Origin: Hemerocallis citrina | Taxonomy: Eukaryota > Streptophyta > Magnoliopsida > Asparagales > Asphodelaceae | Length of the DNA stretch: 64,000 nt | Direction of reading: 5' to 3' | Assembly (NCBI GenBank): GCA_017893485.1 | Contig: CM030367.1 | Span: forward strand, 82,466,853-82,530,852 | Shown: positions 1 through 11,769 of the stretch, piece after piece | How positions within the stretch are numbered: the first letter of the stretch is position 1 | Layout: each line of letters opens with the position of its first letter | The notes under the pieces: generated by a model | The model's input: the letters and a program-made list of their open reading frames with translations, nothing else | Database searches by the model: none | What the model was told of the DNA's origin: nothing | Program-made: the position numbers and the translations under genes

Positions 1-1233
1 GATTTGTATGTGAAAATAACATTTCATGAGTTACATGATGAATAGTTGAATTTCATGTATAGTTATGGACTATTTGAACGAATTAGAAATCATGATTGGA
101 AAAGAGAAATAACTTGAGTATGATGACTCAACATGGAAATTTATGAGTTGGAAATGCTCAAATTGAAAATTGTGAATTGAAAATTGAAACAAAAAGAGTA
201 GCTAAGTCTCCCCCGGCATTTGGAAATAAATGAAATGAAAATTTGAGAGGAAAGACCAAGGTTGGTCATGTTTGAATGAATGAATAAGTCCGGTTTAGTG
301 GAGAAGCTAACTCTAGAGCTTTGATTTTTGTTCATGATTTTGATAAAAACTAAGGATTAGTACATAGTGGAGACGTGATGAAAGTAGGAAGAAAAACACG
401 AGTATGAGGGCCATCGGATTGGCGGTGTGAGAGTGATCCACAGGCTGCCTGCTTGATGCGTTAAGACATGACGTGGGCACTACTCCAGAATTATCGTCCC
501 GGTGGCAACGCTTGTGGGATGTTTGGTGACTGCAAGAGGATCGTGTGCCATGAAGTGAGGCTGAATTGCCACAGGGTGTCTTCACGATGCGTCGTGACAT
601 GACGTGGGATTCCCCTCCAGAATTTTCTGTACACGTGCTTGTACTCATAGATCATCTAAGATACCTACCGTAGTTACAGTAATAGATTAAGTCATAACGA
701 GGGATTGAACCCTACAAAGATGAAGAACGATTAAGGGCTTGCCCTCGGACCTATGTAGTATGGGATGCATAGAACAAGTGCGCATTAGTGTCATGTAATA
801 TAAATAAATGCATTAAGGACTAAGTGCACAATCACAACACAACATCAATAGGGTAGTCCCTTTAGTTTGATATGTGACAAGTTTGTGTTTGCTAAATATG
901 GATAATAAGTTATACTATTTCCGGCATAGAGAGGATGGCCGTGTATAATGAACATCGGTTGAATAAACTGATGTACCCACAGTCTTATATGCAGGTAAAT
1001 GACATGACAAAGATTAAAGAGGAACAAATGCTTAAAGATTATTCAATGTTGTTATACATTTGTTTTATTGTTGTAAATTTTACTTCCGCTGTGCAATGTA
1101 AAGTGTAATGTAATCATGTAAACTCTGATGTAAAGTGAAAAGTTCAAATTTCCTAGTAAAATTGTACTAAAGGAAGCGAAAAGATCCTGTAGAACATCTC
1201 AAATTCAGTGTATTTGGGATTCGGGGCGTTACA
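1..1233 (+). repeat. 3' part of a Tekay-type LTR (copy E0)
   Basis: This is the last 1.2 kb of an LTR whose start lies outside the window. It aligns by eye with the end of the complete element's LTR (about 15780-16968): shared stretches include the 'agctaagtctccc' segment, the 'agggattgaaccctacaaagatgaagaacg' area and the terminal gggattcggggcgttaca. It ends in CA at 1233. What follows is not its own leader but the leader of an opposite-strand copy, so it is a solo LTR or the 3' LTR of an element inserted there. The short open frames in it are not credible genes. Confidence 0.8.
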
Positions 1234-1291
1234 CTAGGTTGTCGTTTCTTATAAATTTGTACTACTTGGAAGCGTGACGCTGATACCACTC
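1234..1291 (-). other. Leader and tRNA-iMet primer site of minus-strand copy E1
   Basis: On the minus strand this reads as a 3-nt spacer, then TGGTATCAGCG (1278-1288), then a leader resembling 16985-17035 of the complete element. Plant LTR elements primed by initiator tRNA-Met have TGGTATCAGAGCC here, so this copy differs after the first nine bases. Only 58 bp of the internal region remains before the plus-strand LTR cuts it off. Confidence 0.75.
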
Positions 1292-2740
1292 TGTAACACC
1301 CCGAATTCCAAAACAGACTGAATTTGAAGTTCCACAGGATCTTTATACTTCTCTTCATACAATTTTATAAGGAATTAAAATTTTTTGTTACATCAGAGTT
1401 ACATTTACATTATACTTATACAGCGAAAGCAATTTACAATAGTTACATGAATAAAATATACAATATTTGAATCAATCTTTAAGCAGCATGCATACTTTAA
1501 TCTTGCCAGTCACTTTATCCTGCATAGAGAACTGTGGGCACGTCTGTTGCTTACAACCGACAAAATATCATACACGGTCATCCTCACTATGCCGAACAGT
1601 ATAACGATTTTCAATACTTAAACAAACCACAAACTTGATCACAGACAAAGCTATAGAGGGACTATCCTATTGATGTCGTGTTGTGCGGTGCACTTTGTCC
1701 TTAATGCAGTTGTTTACATTATATGACACTAATGCGCACTTGTTCAGAGTCTATGCAGCCCATACTACATAGGTCAGAGGGCAAGCCCTTAACCATTCTT
1801 CATCTTGTAGGGTTCGATCCATCGCTATGACTTAATCTACTACGGTAACTACGGTAAGTATCCTAGGTGTTCTATGAGTTACGAGCCCGCGTCTAGGCGC
1901 CCTGGAGAGAACCCCATGCACTGACACATGACTCATCATGCACGCATCCCGTGGTCAATTCACCTCCTACCATAGACATGGCACCACCCATAGTCATTAG
2001 ACCACCCCATAAGCGTCACCACCGGGACGGTACTCTGGAGTAGTATCCACGCCCTATTCATGATGCATCATGGGACATCCTGTGAATACTCTCACGCCGC
2101 CAATCTAATGACCCTCATACTCATGTTTTTCTCTTACGTTCATCACATCTCCACTATGTGTCTAATCCTTATGTATAAATGAAGGTAATATTCTAGAATC
2201 TAGCATTACTCCTACATCGGTCTTTCCAACATCAATCATTAACAACGACCCAAACTTGGTCAAAATATCGCATTTCTCTTTTCAATACTTTTCATTCTTG
2301 CCGATGTAAAGTCTTAGCTAAAATTCTAGTCTAGGTCCTCTTTTCATGTTCATAGAAGAAAGCATACTTCCTTACAAAATTTTACATTTCATTACGTTCT
2401 ATTTTTCAACACATTTCAATGCACATCTTGCATATTCTTAAACCAATTTCTCTTTTAATTCTACTCAATAATTATAAGTGAAAAATCTCAATCTGATCTC
2501 TTTTCAATAAAATTTTTCTAATTTGTTTTGAAATCATAAAGGAATCAAGTCCAATATTTTTTTATGCATTTTTATTCTCAAATTAACTCCTATTTCTCAT
2601 AAAAGTTCAATTGTTTTAAAAAAATAATTTTTTGTGAAGTCCTTGTAATTTCAGAAAATCTTCCCAATATTTTTCTCAATTTTTATCATATTTAAAAACC
2701 AAAAAAAATACCAAAAGCACCAAAAATAAATCGGATTTTT

Positions 2741-3000
2741 ATTAAAAAGTGGTCACAGCGGGTTTCGAACCCACACACAAAGGCCCCAACAGTGAACAGT
2801 CACCGCTCTAAATCCCCACGCGCTAGCCAAATGGGACACAGTGCCCAATTGCTCTAAAGGAGAGCATTAATAGGGTTAATCTCTGTTCTCGGGATTAATG
2901 AAAATCGAATTTTTTGGAAAATAAAAGCCTCTGCCGAGACTCAAACCCACACACACAATGTGGCTGCCGCCAAGCTACAGCAGAGCACAAATGGCGCCCC
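2741..3000 (-). other. Two tRNA-like (box A/box B) modules inside LTR E1
   Basis: On the minus strand two successive segments carry Pol III promoter-like boxes: TAGCTTGGCGGC followed by GGTTTGAGTCTC (2925-2995), and TGGCTAGCGCG followed by GGTTCGAAACCC (2755-2860). They sit about 1.47 kb from the LTR 3' end. The complete element's LTR has its own pair at the same distance. Whether they fold as tRNAs or are transcribed is inference. Confidence 0.45.
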
Positions 3001-3108
3001 CTCTAACCAGTATGCCCTTTGGGGTTAACTGATATGAGAGTGAGTCAAAATAGGTTTGTTTCAACTCTCTGTTTATCAAAATTATTTTGTTTTTCAAAAG
3101 CTCTTAAC

Positions 3109-3602
3109 TAGCATTGGTATCGGGTCGGATCTGGTTGGGTACTTCATTACCCGGACCCAGACCCGGTCCCCTACGAGTCCAAAAATTGGACCCAGACCCG
3201 GACCCGTGAGGACATGGTCCGGTTCCGGGTCCGGATCCTATTAAAATATTCCTACCCATTCAGGTAAAAGCGGGAGTGTGAGCGGCGAGAGGAGGATTTA
3301 GAATAGAGGAGAGAAGAAAAAGACATGAGTTTTAAGTTTAAAAGAGGAAGATTTAGAATTGAAGATGAAGGAGGGGAGAGATGAGGAAAGAATATTTCTT
3401 TTTATGTTGATTTTTTGGATTTTTTTTAACTGGTCCGGGTCGGGTCTCTTTTGAGCGGACCCGAATCCGGACCCGAAAGTACAACAGGTCTTATTTTAGG
3501 ACCCAGACCCGGACCCAGATAGGTCGGGTCGGTTCTGGTCCAATGCCAGGTCCGGGTCGGATCCGGGTCGGATCTGGGTTTCGGATATTTATACCAATAC
3601 TA
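3109..3602. mobile_element. Non-autonomous hAT-type element, 494 bp
   Basis: An 8-bp direct repeat CTCTTAAC flanks it exactly (3101-3108 and 3603-3610). The ends are inverted: TAGCATTGGTAT on the left and the complement of TAGTATTGGTAT on the right. Subterminal regions are packed with GGGTCC/GGGTCGG and CCGGACCC motifs in opposite orientation. An 8-bp duplication with ends beginning TA(G) fits the hAT superfamily. The purine-rich centre has no transposase. It is inserted in LTR E1. Confidence 0.8.
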
Positions 3603-5011
3603 CTCTTAACTTAGTTTCTCTTTCACATAAAGTCATAAAATTTACAGAATACTGAGTTTGTGTATAATTAACAAACCAGTGTTTTAAAAATATTTTTTTG
3701 ACATTAAAACATGAATTTCTCGTTCTACTTTGTGTTCTATGCCTACAATTGCAATATTTCAATTTAGCAAACTCTCTACCAAATTTTGCATTACAACTAC
3801 ATTAGCAATACTTATTCTTGATTTTCTTCCTCTTTTATATCCACAATACTCAATATCATGGTCTCATTCATTAAACTAGTGTCACAATAGTTTAATAAGC
3901 ACAAATTTCATATTTTCAACTACTAATCATTCACAAGCATATTCTACAATTAACATGGTTCCAATTTCACATTTTCATAGCAATAAGGCAATTCTACTAC
4001 AATAAATATGATTTATAGCAAACAGCATGCAATTCATCAAGCATTCATTTAATAATCTACTAGTTCCTTTTTAGAGCCAACATATGGTTATCTTATTAGT
4101 TTCTTTAGCATTCTCATTTATCAAAAACTCCTAGCATGGTGTCTAAATTAGAAGTAGAGAAAACCACTCACCTATTTAAAGAAACAACTACAAAAGCTCA
4201 TAGAATCTCCTTGAACACACGAGCAGTCCTTCTCCTCCTAGTTTGTGCCACCACGATCGCCTCCTCCTCCTTGCCTAGTGAAACCCGAGCCTCTCTTTCC
4301 CTTAGATGAAATGGCCGGCCTCCTTAGGTGATGAACACACACAACTAGAACACTTCTCAATCTTTTTCTAACTTTCTTTCAATCTTTGTACTACGTTTGT
4401 GTTTTCTTTCTTTCTTTTCTTTACAAAATTTTAGTGTACTACATGCATGGGGGGGGGGGGTATTTATACTATTTTTTCAGTGAAATGGAGGGCTAGGATT
4501 AATCTAGATGGTTAAAGATATATGGCTAGGATGTATAGGGAAGTTGTAGCAACCACCCATGAACAAGTAACCACCTATACACTAAGCCAACTCACCCCAT
4601 CCTCTCTCCCATTTCCGGCCTACACCTTGAATGGCTTAAGACATGTGCTAGTGCAATGCACGTGTCAAATGTAGCACCCCTAGTTACTAGTTGTACATGA
4701 TAAACTAATTAATTGTCTACAAAGTTGATCTACACTACAAGTCATGTTAAATAAAAGAGAAATAAACTAATGGGCTAAAACTTCATGGGCTAATTAAAAT
4801 AATTAAATAATTAGGATGAGCTTAAAATAAACGATTAGGCTATAGGATTTAATTAGGCTTTCAAAAAAAAAATTAAAAAAGAGATAGAAAATATTTGTTC
4901 ATGTTACAAAATAAATATTTTCTAGAAAAATGCACATGAATTTGTACGTGCAAACACGTAAAAATTCACAAACCTTTCATTTAATTAAAAATAAAGAACT
5001 AGGGTATTACA

Positions 5012-5653
5012 TGGCGTGCGGCGTTTGGGAGGAGGGCGGCACAGCGGGGGCACGACGATCAGACGGGTAGGCCGGCGGTTGGGGGATCGGGGTGCAGGGT
5101 AGGTCTGGTAGGGGATGAGAGGGAGATGAGAGAGAGAGATGGTGATTAAGGTTAGGATTTAGGAAATAACAATTAGAGATAAGAGTGACAAATTTTGTTG
5201 GGGATTATAATGAGAGATTTTTGGCAAGTAGGGATTTGAAGAATCAAGAGAAAATGGGGGAAGATATGATTTGCTTGTTAGGCAGATACATACGTGAAGG
5301 AAATCTGAGGAAGACTGGGTCAAAGAAGAAGGTATTGGTTAGCGGGTTAGGATCCAATAGGATGGGTAGATGGGTTCAAATAGGGTAACTGGGTAGAAAA
5401 CCCAATCCAATAAGGCAAAATCAAATAGATAAACAATTAGACCACGAAATGCAATAAGTCGGAAGCAATAAATCATCTAGACAAAATAATTGGCAGACAA
5501 ATGAATCACAAAAGGATCAAACAAATAGGTGAATATATATATACTGGAAAGAAGAAAAAATACACGGTTCAGGAAAAAGAAATAGTACAAATAGATAGAA
5601 TACACTAGGAGAAAGAATACAGTACAAAAATACAGAAAATGGGATACTGGAGT
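5012..5653. other. Unassigned region between LTR E1 and the ORF0 remnant
   Basis: I recognise no gene. Most of it is probably the leader or internal region of minus-strand copy E2 downstream of its acidic ORF remnant. The first 150 bp next to LTR E1 is GC-richer, with GA-rich simple sequence near 5120-5150, and may be a separate insertion. A 67-residue plus-strand open frame at 5185-5388 has no recognisable motif. Confidence 0.4.
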
Positions 5654-5884
5654 TACAGCTTCATCTTGTGGTATCTGATCCTTGCTAGCTTCTTCAGAGC
5701 TCCCTTCATCTGAGTTATCTTGGCGAATTCCCATCTCGACGTTGAGGTCATCGTCGTTGTCTCCACTGCCTTCTCCCTCGACTCTCGTGTTGTGACTTTG
5801 CCTCCGTTGACACTATGTTGCAGGCTCGCCACCTTGTCATCAGGCTGCAGTCTTGCCTTCTCGACATCCGGTTGCAGGTTTGCC

Positions 5885-6332
5885 TGTAATGCCCCTGCCC
5901 CTAGCTTAGAAAATTTATACAATTTATCAGAAAAATTATTTATAGTATAGTACAACTGCCCACCACAGGCTGCCTCTCAAAAGGTGGTTAACCGGATTGG
6001 TGACTCTTGATCATAGGCTATTATATTTATAGTTATTTATTTCATTTTAAAGTCCCGATATGGGATTATCTAACATTTCTCTTTTCTCCTTTTTCCGTAA
6101 GAACAACAGCCCCAAGTGGTCCCTGTCCACGTCAGGGAAGAGAAGACATGCCCAAAGCTTCCGGGTGGACCCCAGTGAGCATGACGTCACCTATGAATCA
6201 CAACGAATTTGTTGTTTTTACCAAATCGTGGGCCCCCTCCTCAATCACATTATTACACTTTATGCCATCAACATATAATCACCATATATTATATATACTA
6301 TATTATATATTTGAGAATTACGGGGTGTTATA
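5885..6332 (-). repeat. TRIM 3' LTR
   Basis: Starts TGTAATGCCCC and ends GTTATA, where the partner LTR ends GTTACA. Several substitutions separate the two LTRs, so the insertion is not very recent. Confidence 0.88.
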
Positions 6333-6563
6333 CACCCTTCAGAAATCAGCGTCCTCGCTGAGCACGGGGCATGCACAATCTAGTGCATGATCTACTTTCT
6401 GGTCGATGTGGAGCAGTCCGTGAGCGTCGCTCTCATATTTGGAATACCGGAGACCAATCCCACTTCGTGGATCCATCGTCCCGGAATACTGGAGATTGTC
6501 TCACTCCACCGATCATTCTGGGGTCCATAACTCACGGCTCTCCCACACTCGATGTCGAAAGTT

Positions 6564-6576
6564 GGCTCTAATACCA
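6564..6576 (-). other. TRIM primer-binding site (tRNA-iMet)
   Basis: The minus strand reads TGGTATTAGAGCC, one mismatch from the plant initiator tRNA-Met complement TGGTATCAGAGCC, separated from the LTR by 2 bp. Confidence 0.85.
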
Positions 6577-6578
6577 TT

Positions 6579-7027
6579 TGTAATGCCCCTGCCTCTAGCT
6601 CAGACAATTTATACAATTTATCAGACAAATTATTTATAGTATAGTACAACTGCCCACCACAGGCTGCCTCTCAAAAGGTGGTTAACTGGATTGGTGACTC
6701 TTGATCATAGGCTATTATATTTATAGTTATTTATTTCATTTAAAATTCCCGATATGGGATTATCTAACACTTCTCTTTTCTCCTCTTTCCGTAAGAACAA
6801 CAGCCCCAAGTGGGCCCTGTCCACGTCAGGGAAGAGAAGACATGCTCAAAGCTTTCGGGTGGACCCCAGTGAGCATGACGTCACCCATGAATCATAGCAA
6901 GTTTGCTATTTTTACCAAATCGTGGGCCCCCCTCCTTAATCACATTATTACACTTTATGCTATCAACATATAATCACCATATATTATATATACTATATTA
7001 TATATTTGAAAATTACAGGGTGTTACA
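6579..7027 (-). repeat. TRIM 5' LTR
   Basis: Starts TGTAATGCCCC and ends GTTACA at 7027, directly followed by the TTGCC duplication. In minus orientation this is the LTR next to the primer site. Confidence 0.88.
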
Positions 7028-7318
7028 TTGCCTTCTGGACGTTCGGTTGCAGATTTGCCTCCCAGATATCCAGTTGCAGGTTTGCCTCCATTGATGTTCG
7101 GTTGAAGGTTTGCCTCCTCGACATCCGGTTGCATCAAAATCGTTAGTGAAAAAAGAAAAATTACACTGGGGCTAGTTCAGACATAGGAATAAATCATAAA
7201 TATAAGTTGCAAAATGTATCAATATGATTTACGATCATCCTGCTATCCAACAAAAACCGACTCGATTTGGGCATCCAAGTCTAATTTTTCTACTTTGTTA
7301 GACTACAATTTGAAGTTA

Positions 7319-7330
7319 GCTCTGATACCA
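7319..7330 (-). other. Primer-binding site of minus-strand copy E2
   Basis: The minus strand reads TGGTATCAGAGC, an exact match to the initiator tRNA-Met complement, 3 bp from the end of the long LTR that begins at 7334. Confidence 0.85.
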
Positions 7331-7333
7331 CTT

Positions 7334-10300
7334 TGCAGCGCCCCGAATTCCTACCGGAATTCGAGACAAGCCAGAATCTTTCCTTCAAACGAGTCGAAAC
7401 ACAAAAATCACAGGAAACTTAAAACTTTTATTTCATCCCATAATGTTACATTGTACAATACAATCTTAAATAAATTTACATCATGAATTACATCCTGAAT
7501 TCACATAAACTACATCAAATAAATTGCGGTACAAATCTTGCAATCTACACTTGATGCTCCACGTAGCGCGAGTCTTCGGCTTCTGCGATCCGTAGTCCTG
7601 CAACCAAACAGACTGTGGGGTGCACTGACGCAATGCTGATAAAACCAGCGACTTTCCAAACTCAACAATCAATATAGATGGAAAGGAAAATGTGCAGAAA
7701 AATCGACATGTGTCAGTGTATGCCATGCCGTAGAGTCTAATGCACAATTCAAAAATGCACAAGATGTACTTACTATAATCCAATTCATTTGGGAACGTAT
7801 GCATCCCATACTACATACTTCCCAAACACAACTTTAATGGAAACATATGCATCCCATACTACATACTTCCCAAGGAGTTCGCTTCCTTCTGATTATAGGG
7901 TTTGATCCCTCGTCATGCATCCTACTCTTGTACTCTTTCCCGTTCCTCACATTCATCTAATGACAGATGAGGTTGCAGTTAGTCGGTCTAATTCCACCAC
8001 TGCAGTCAGTAGTTGTGTCACTATTATCCATTATGCCCGGTTTCCGCCCATTGTACATTACCTTACTCAAAAGTTGCTACGAACATAAAGGTAGCCCGCA
8101 AGCTCACCAAGACTCCTCGAGTCTTACTCGCAATTTTGAGTCTTACTCTAGTTCCCTGTCCGTATTAAACAACATAGAACTTGACAGATTCTTAGGCTTC
8201 GTTCCTAACGTCCAACAGGAGAATTATAGTATGCATTTCCTGTTCTTATAACTAGACCCCAGAAATTAACAGACGAGACTATTCTGTCATCCTCCTTACC
8301 AAGCGAGACAGCAACGCACGTGTCCCCTTAAGAGGCAAGTACAACCACCCGACTAGTGCCTATCCTATTTATAAAAATGACATGCTCTTGTATTAGGATA
8401 CTACTACTAGTCCTGGTCTAGCAACTATTGATCTTATTTGTGCAGAGATTATATAATACCAGCCGATTACTTGCTAGTAAAAACCTATTTCTTATCCAAT
8501 TTCAAAAAGCCTACGGGAAACCAACACGGCCCCAGACCAGGCTCACGGGTTGGCCCAACTTGGCCCAAACTTGACCAAGTGACATTGGCGATTTGACCTC
8601 CGTCATCGCCAAACACCCTTTTGCTTGGATCTCGACCCTGTCTCTATCCCGCGATCAATCCCTCCATGGGTAGCGATCTGCCGACGCATGAATACTGTCT
8701 TCATCCATAGCACTCGAGGTAAGAAAGTTACTAAACATTAAGGGTCAAATGGTTTGATAGTCTTAGGGTGATCACCAATACCTTAGACCATCAACAAGCT
8801 AAATACACATAGCCAAACACATATCCAACAGTGAACATTCACAAGTCTGATTCAAACACGTTCAATTAATGATTCACAAGCTAATTAACAACTATCTAAC
8901 TCTTAGAAAGCTAGAAAACATGAATAACAATCAAGTGCACCAACGAAAAGATAAGGCAAGAGTTAATCTAATCTTAAAATGCAATAGATGTATACAAGCA
9001 CAACTCTAATAAGATCTAACCCAACTCGAAAGTTAGACAAATAACAGTCTAAGTCTTATTCTAAAGCCCTATTAAGATGGAAACACGCATTCAACCAAAC
9101 AGTGAGCTAACGATTCAACCTGCAGCTGGTGCAGCTTGGGAAAATCATCATAATCTGCATACTCGGTGAAATTTCAAGTTCTTGGATTATTTAGAAAGAT
9201 CATCAAGTCTACTTTAACTTCTCAGTTTGAAACTTTATCAAAATAAGTCATTTGAGAGAAGAAAAATGGTCATTTTTGATGAGCATGCAAAACTTCCAAA
9301 TCTGATGGAATTATCAACTAGTCGCACCAATCAACTCTTTTAAATATCAAATGAACTCAAAAATCTATAAAATTTTATAGGAATGTGATAGACACAAATG
9401 GTAAATATCCAAAACTTAGCTAAAAAATCCAAATACAAAGAAAGATATGATATTTTGAATTCGATGTAAACTACTACACAACAATAGCGCTACTTCTCAA
9501 TAACAATAGCAAGATGTATTTAGAAGATATAACGATACTTGTTCAAATTACGAAACTTGGTAGACATGTTATATGTTGACTTAGGAAGCTGCTGTAAAAA
9601 TTCCAATATTAAATTCCTTAAAATCACAGAGTTATGAATTCCAGAACCCAGACATGTATAACAAGACAAGAAAATAGAAGGGCTTTGTTCCATCAATGAA
9701 CATGATTTTTATTAAAATATCAATCTTTGTCCAAAAATTACGAAAATTGGTAGAGTTGTTATACACACAGAATAAACGTAAATAAAAATTTTAGTTTAAG
9801 AATCCAAGTATTAATGAAGTTATGAATTTTTAAGCAAGAGAAAAATATACCAAGACCGAACAGAAACATTTCAGCCCTTTTTTCTTACATTAATGCTGAT
9901 TTCGCATTTTATAAAAATATAAAAAAACCTTCAAAAATTATGAAATTTATTGGAATCATTGTTGAAATGTATAAGAACCTACAGTAAATATTTCAACTCA
10001 GGAGTTGTGAATTTTGCAAATCAGCATGTTAAAATTCAATCAGAGCAGAAATTTTACCCCAAAACAACAACTTGATAGAATTTATTAAAATATCAAACCA
10101 CATAAAAAATTCATGAAATTTGACAGAATTAATAGGAACACAATCAATATGCAACCAAAAATATTTCAAGTCTAAATTCCACCATAGAAGAAAGTTATGA
10201 ATTTTCTAATCAACCCATGTTAATTCTTCACAAAATTCAACCTTTATCTAACAATTAACATTCTTAGCTCAAGAACTTAATTTAAACCATACAAAATCTC

Positions 10301-10840
10301 ATTCATGCCATCTAGAAATCCCAAATCAGCAACTATTTATCACACCCACAAAATAAACAAATTCACAACCATAGAGTTTAGAAAGACACCCACAATTGAA
10401 GCTTTTGTTGATTTCTCTCCTATTTGCTTTGGCCTTCTCCTCATCCTAGCTCCTTGTTCCCTGCTCCTTTCTCCTTGCTCTCCTCCTTGTATGCTTGGTC
10501 TTCAATTTTCTAAGCCAAGCTTTAGGAGAAGAAATTGAAATTGTCGGAAGTGCAAGAAAATGGGAAAAATGAAGGTTTTTGAAAGAAGAAATTTTTAGGG
10601 TTTGAAGAAAATGAAGAAGGAGATGGAAATGAGTATTAGGGGTTCATATGGAGAGAGTGAGAGGGGTTGGCCGGCCAAAAATGTCTTGGGGGTGAGATGA
10701 GGGTGAGGGAGAGAGGGGGTGACCACAACTCAAAACAAGCCTATAGTTTTGCTAGGTGGTTTAGGGTTTGGATTAGTAGTTTAGGGTTTTATTTGTATGA
10801 ATAACAATACACATACACACTTACTTATATATATAAATAT
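7334..10840 (-). repeat. Long LTR of minus-strand copy E2, truncated
   Basis: It begins at 7334 next to the primer site with an end resembling E1 and the complete copy (ggaattcggggcgc on the minus strand). It runs about 3.5 kb and stops abruptly at 10840 where a different LTR family starts, before any TGTAAT-type 5' terminus. The GGCCGGC motif near 10670 parallels one downstream of the promoter of the complete copy. The interior is AT-rich; none of its open frames is credible. Confidence 0.7.
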
Positions 10841-11207
10841 TGATATGGCTAAAAATAGGACTAAATCGGGACCATTCAAATCGGGCACGAATCTTAAAGC
10901 TCTCAGGGGTAAAGCGGTAATTTTACCTACAAACGGGTCCGAAATGGAAACTAGGTCTCTTCTTCAAACCTCAATAACCCATAAATGGATCTTTCATATT
11001 AGATACGGGTACTAACCCGTTACAAACCAGTTTAGAAGGATAAAGAGGAATTCAGATTCGTGATTATCCCTAAGAGGCAATTTTAACCACTTCTTATCCA
11101 TCAACACTGGGAAGTAGAGATTTGTTCTTATCTCGAAATGGATCACTAAGGCGACTATAAATACCCCTCTCCCCCCACCATAACAAGGTAATGAATCTTT
11201 TCCTACT
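10841..11207 (+). repeat. Truncated LTR of the element B/C family
   Basis: It starts TGATATGGCTAAAAATAGGAC and follows the LTRs at 53022, 58662 and 60836 through 'ctataaatacccctctccccccaccataacaagg', then stops matching near 11207. About 365 of about 605 bp remain. No partner LTR or target duplication is visible. Confidence 0.8.
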
Positions 11208-11236
11208 TATGCTTCTTGAAAATCGGGCACATGGTC

Positions 11237-11713
11237 TTATTTCTTGAAGCTCTTGACGAGCATGTCATCTACGCAGACTTTCATGTTTCTGCCGATTTGC
11301 TCTTTGAAAACATAGTTCACCAAGCATTGGTATGTGGCTCCAGCATTCTTCAACCCAAAGGGCATGACTCGGTAGCAATAAAGTCCTTGGTCAATGATAA
11401 AGGACATCTTCGGGATGTCTGGTGGAAACATTCGAATGTGGTTATATCCCAAGAAGGCGTCCATGAGGCTTAAGATCTCATGACCGGATGTGGCGCCGAT
11501 CAAGGCGTCTATGCTAGATAGAGGGAATGGGTCTTTTGGACACACCTTGTTGAGGTCGGTGAAGTCTATGCAGATTGTCCATTTGCCGTTGGCTTTCTTT
11601 ACCATCACCACATTTGCTAGCCACTCGGGGTTGCAAAGTCCTTGAATGAAGCAGGCATCTAGGAGCTTCTCAACTTCCTCCTTGAAGGTTTGTTGTATAT
11701 CGAGGGCAAACAT
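11237..11713 (-). pseudogene. Reverse transcriptase fragment of element F
   Basis: A 158-residue open segment with Ty3 RT signatures: VVMVKKANGKWTICIDFTDL (fingers), NKVCPKDPFPLSSIDALI, the first catalytic aspartate region (LMDAFLGYNHIRM), FGLKNAGATYQ, and the catalytic box as VCVDDMLVKS near its end (usually YVDDMLVKS in the Tat lineage). It ends at a stop just after the box, so thumb, RNase H and integrase are absent. Confidence 0.85.
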
Positions 11714-11769
11714 ACAATGATTTTGCTAGATGGGCTTGACATCTGAGTTCACGCTCAAACGGTGCATGA

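Larger units (their letters stand above)
1292..5011 (-). repeat. Long LTR of minus-strand Tekay-type copy E1
   Basis: A complete minus-strand LTR. Its 3' end (TGTTACA when read on the minus strand) is at 1292 next to the primer site, and its 5' end (TGTAATA) is at 5011. The 5' end resembles the start of the complete element's LTR, including the ACGT-rich stretch near 4950. A TATTTATA box in antisense, with a run of 12-13 G, lies near 4447-4470 and matches the TATAAATACCCC promoter of the complete copy. A 494-bp hAT element lies inside; without it and its duplication the LTR would be about 3.2 kb. Not coding. Confidence 0.85.
5885..7027 (-). mobile_element. Complete TRIM element, 1143 bp
   Basis: A terminal-repeat retrotransposon in miniature: two direct LTRs of about 448 bp (5885-6332 and 6579-7027) flank a 246-bp internal region with no coding capacity. 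The target duplication TTGCC is present at 5880-5884 and 7028-7032. Reading on the minus strand, the primer site TGGTATTAGAGCC (6564-6576) is 2 bp from the LTR at 6579, and a purine tract (TGAAGGGTG) abuts the other LTR at 6333. It has no gag or pol and would need enzymes in trans. It is inserted in the minisatellite. Confidence 0.9.
5821..7131. repeat. 27-bp minisatellite interrupted by a TRIM element
   Basis: About seven imperfect units resembling 'cgacatccggttgcaggtttgcctc' occur at 5821-5884 and 7028-7131. Units right of the TRIM are 27, 27 and 28 bp. A 27-bp unit keeps an open frame; the 28-bp unit shifts it. The array lies within the ORF0-like region of E2. Confidence 0.7.
5654..7137 (-). 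pseudogene. Remnant of a pre-gag ORF (ORF0-like) of minus-strand copy E2
   Basis: On the minus strand, about 190 bp after the E2 primer site, an ATG at 7135-7137 opens a short frame running into a 27-28-bp minisatellite. The minisatellite encodes nonapeptide-like repeats (for example EANLQPNVQ, KANLQPDVE, KARLQPDDK in one frame). After the TRIM insertion (5885-7027) the coding-like sequence continues to about 5654 and reaches an acidic stretch with DNSDEGSSEE. The intact chromovirus copy has an acidic, Ser/Asp/Glu-rich ORF at the same place between primer site and gag, so I infer homology by position and composition. One 28-bp unit and the TRIM break the frame; which frame was ancestral is unclear. 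Confidence 0.4.
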
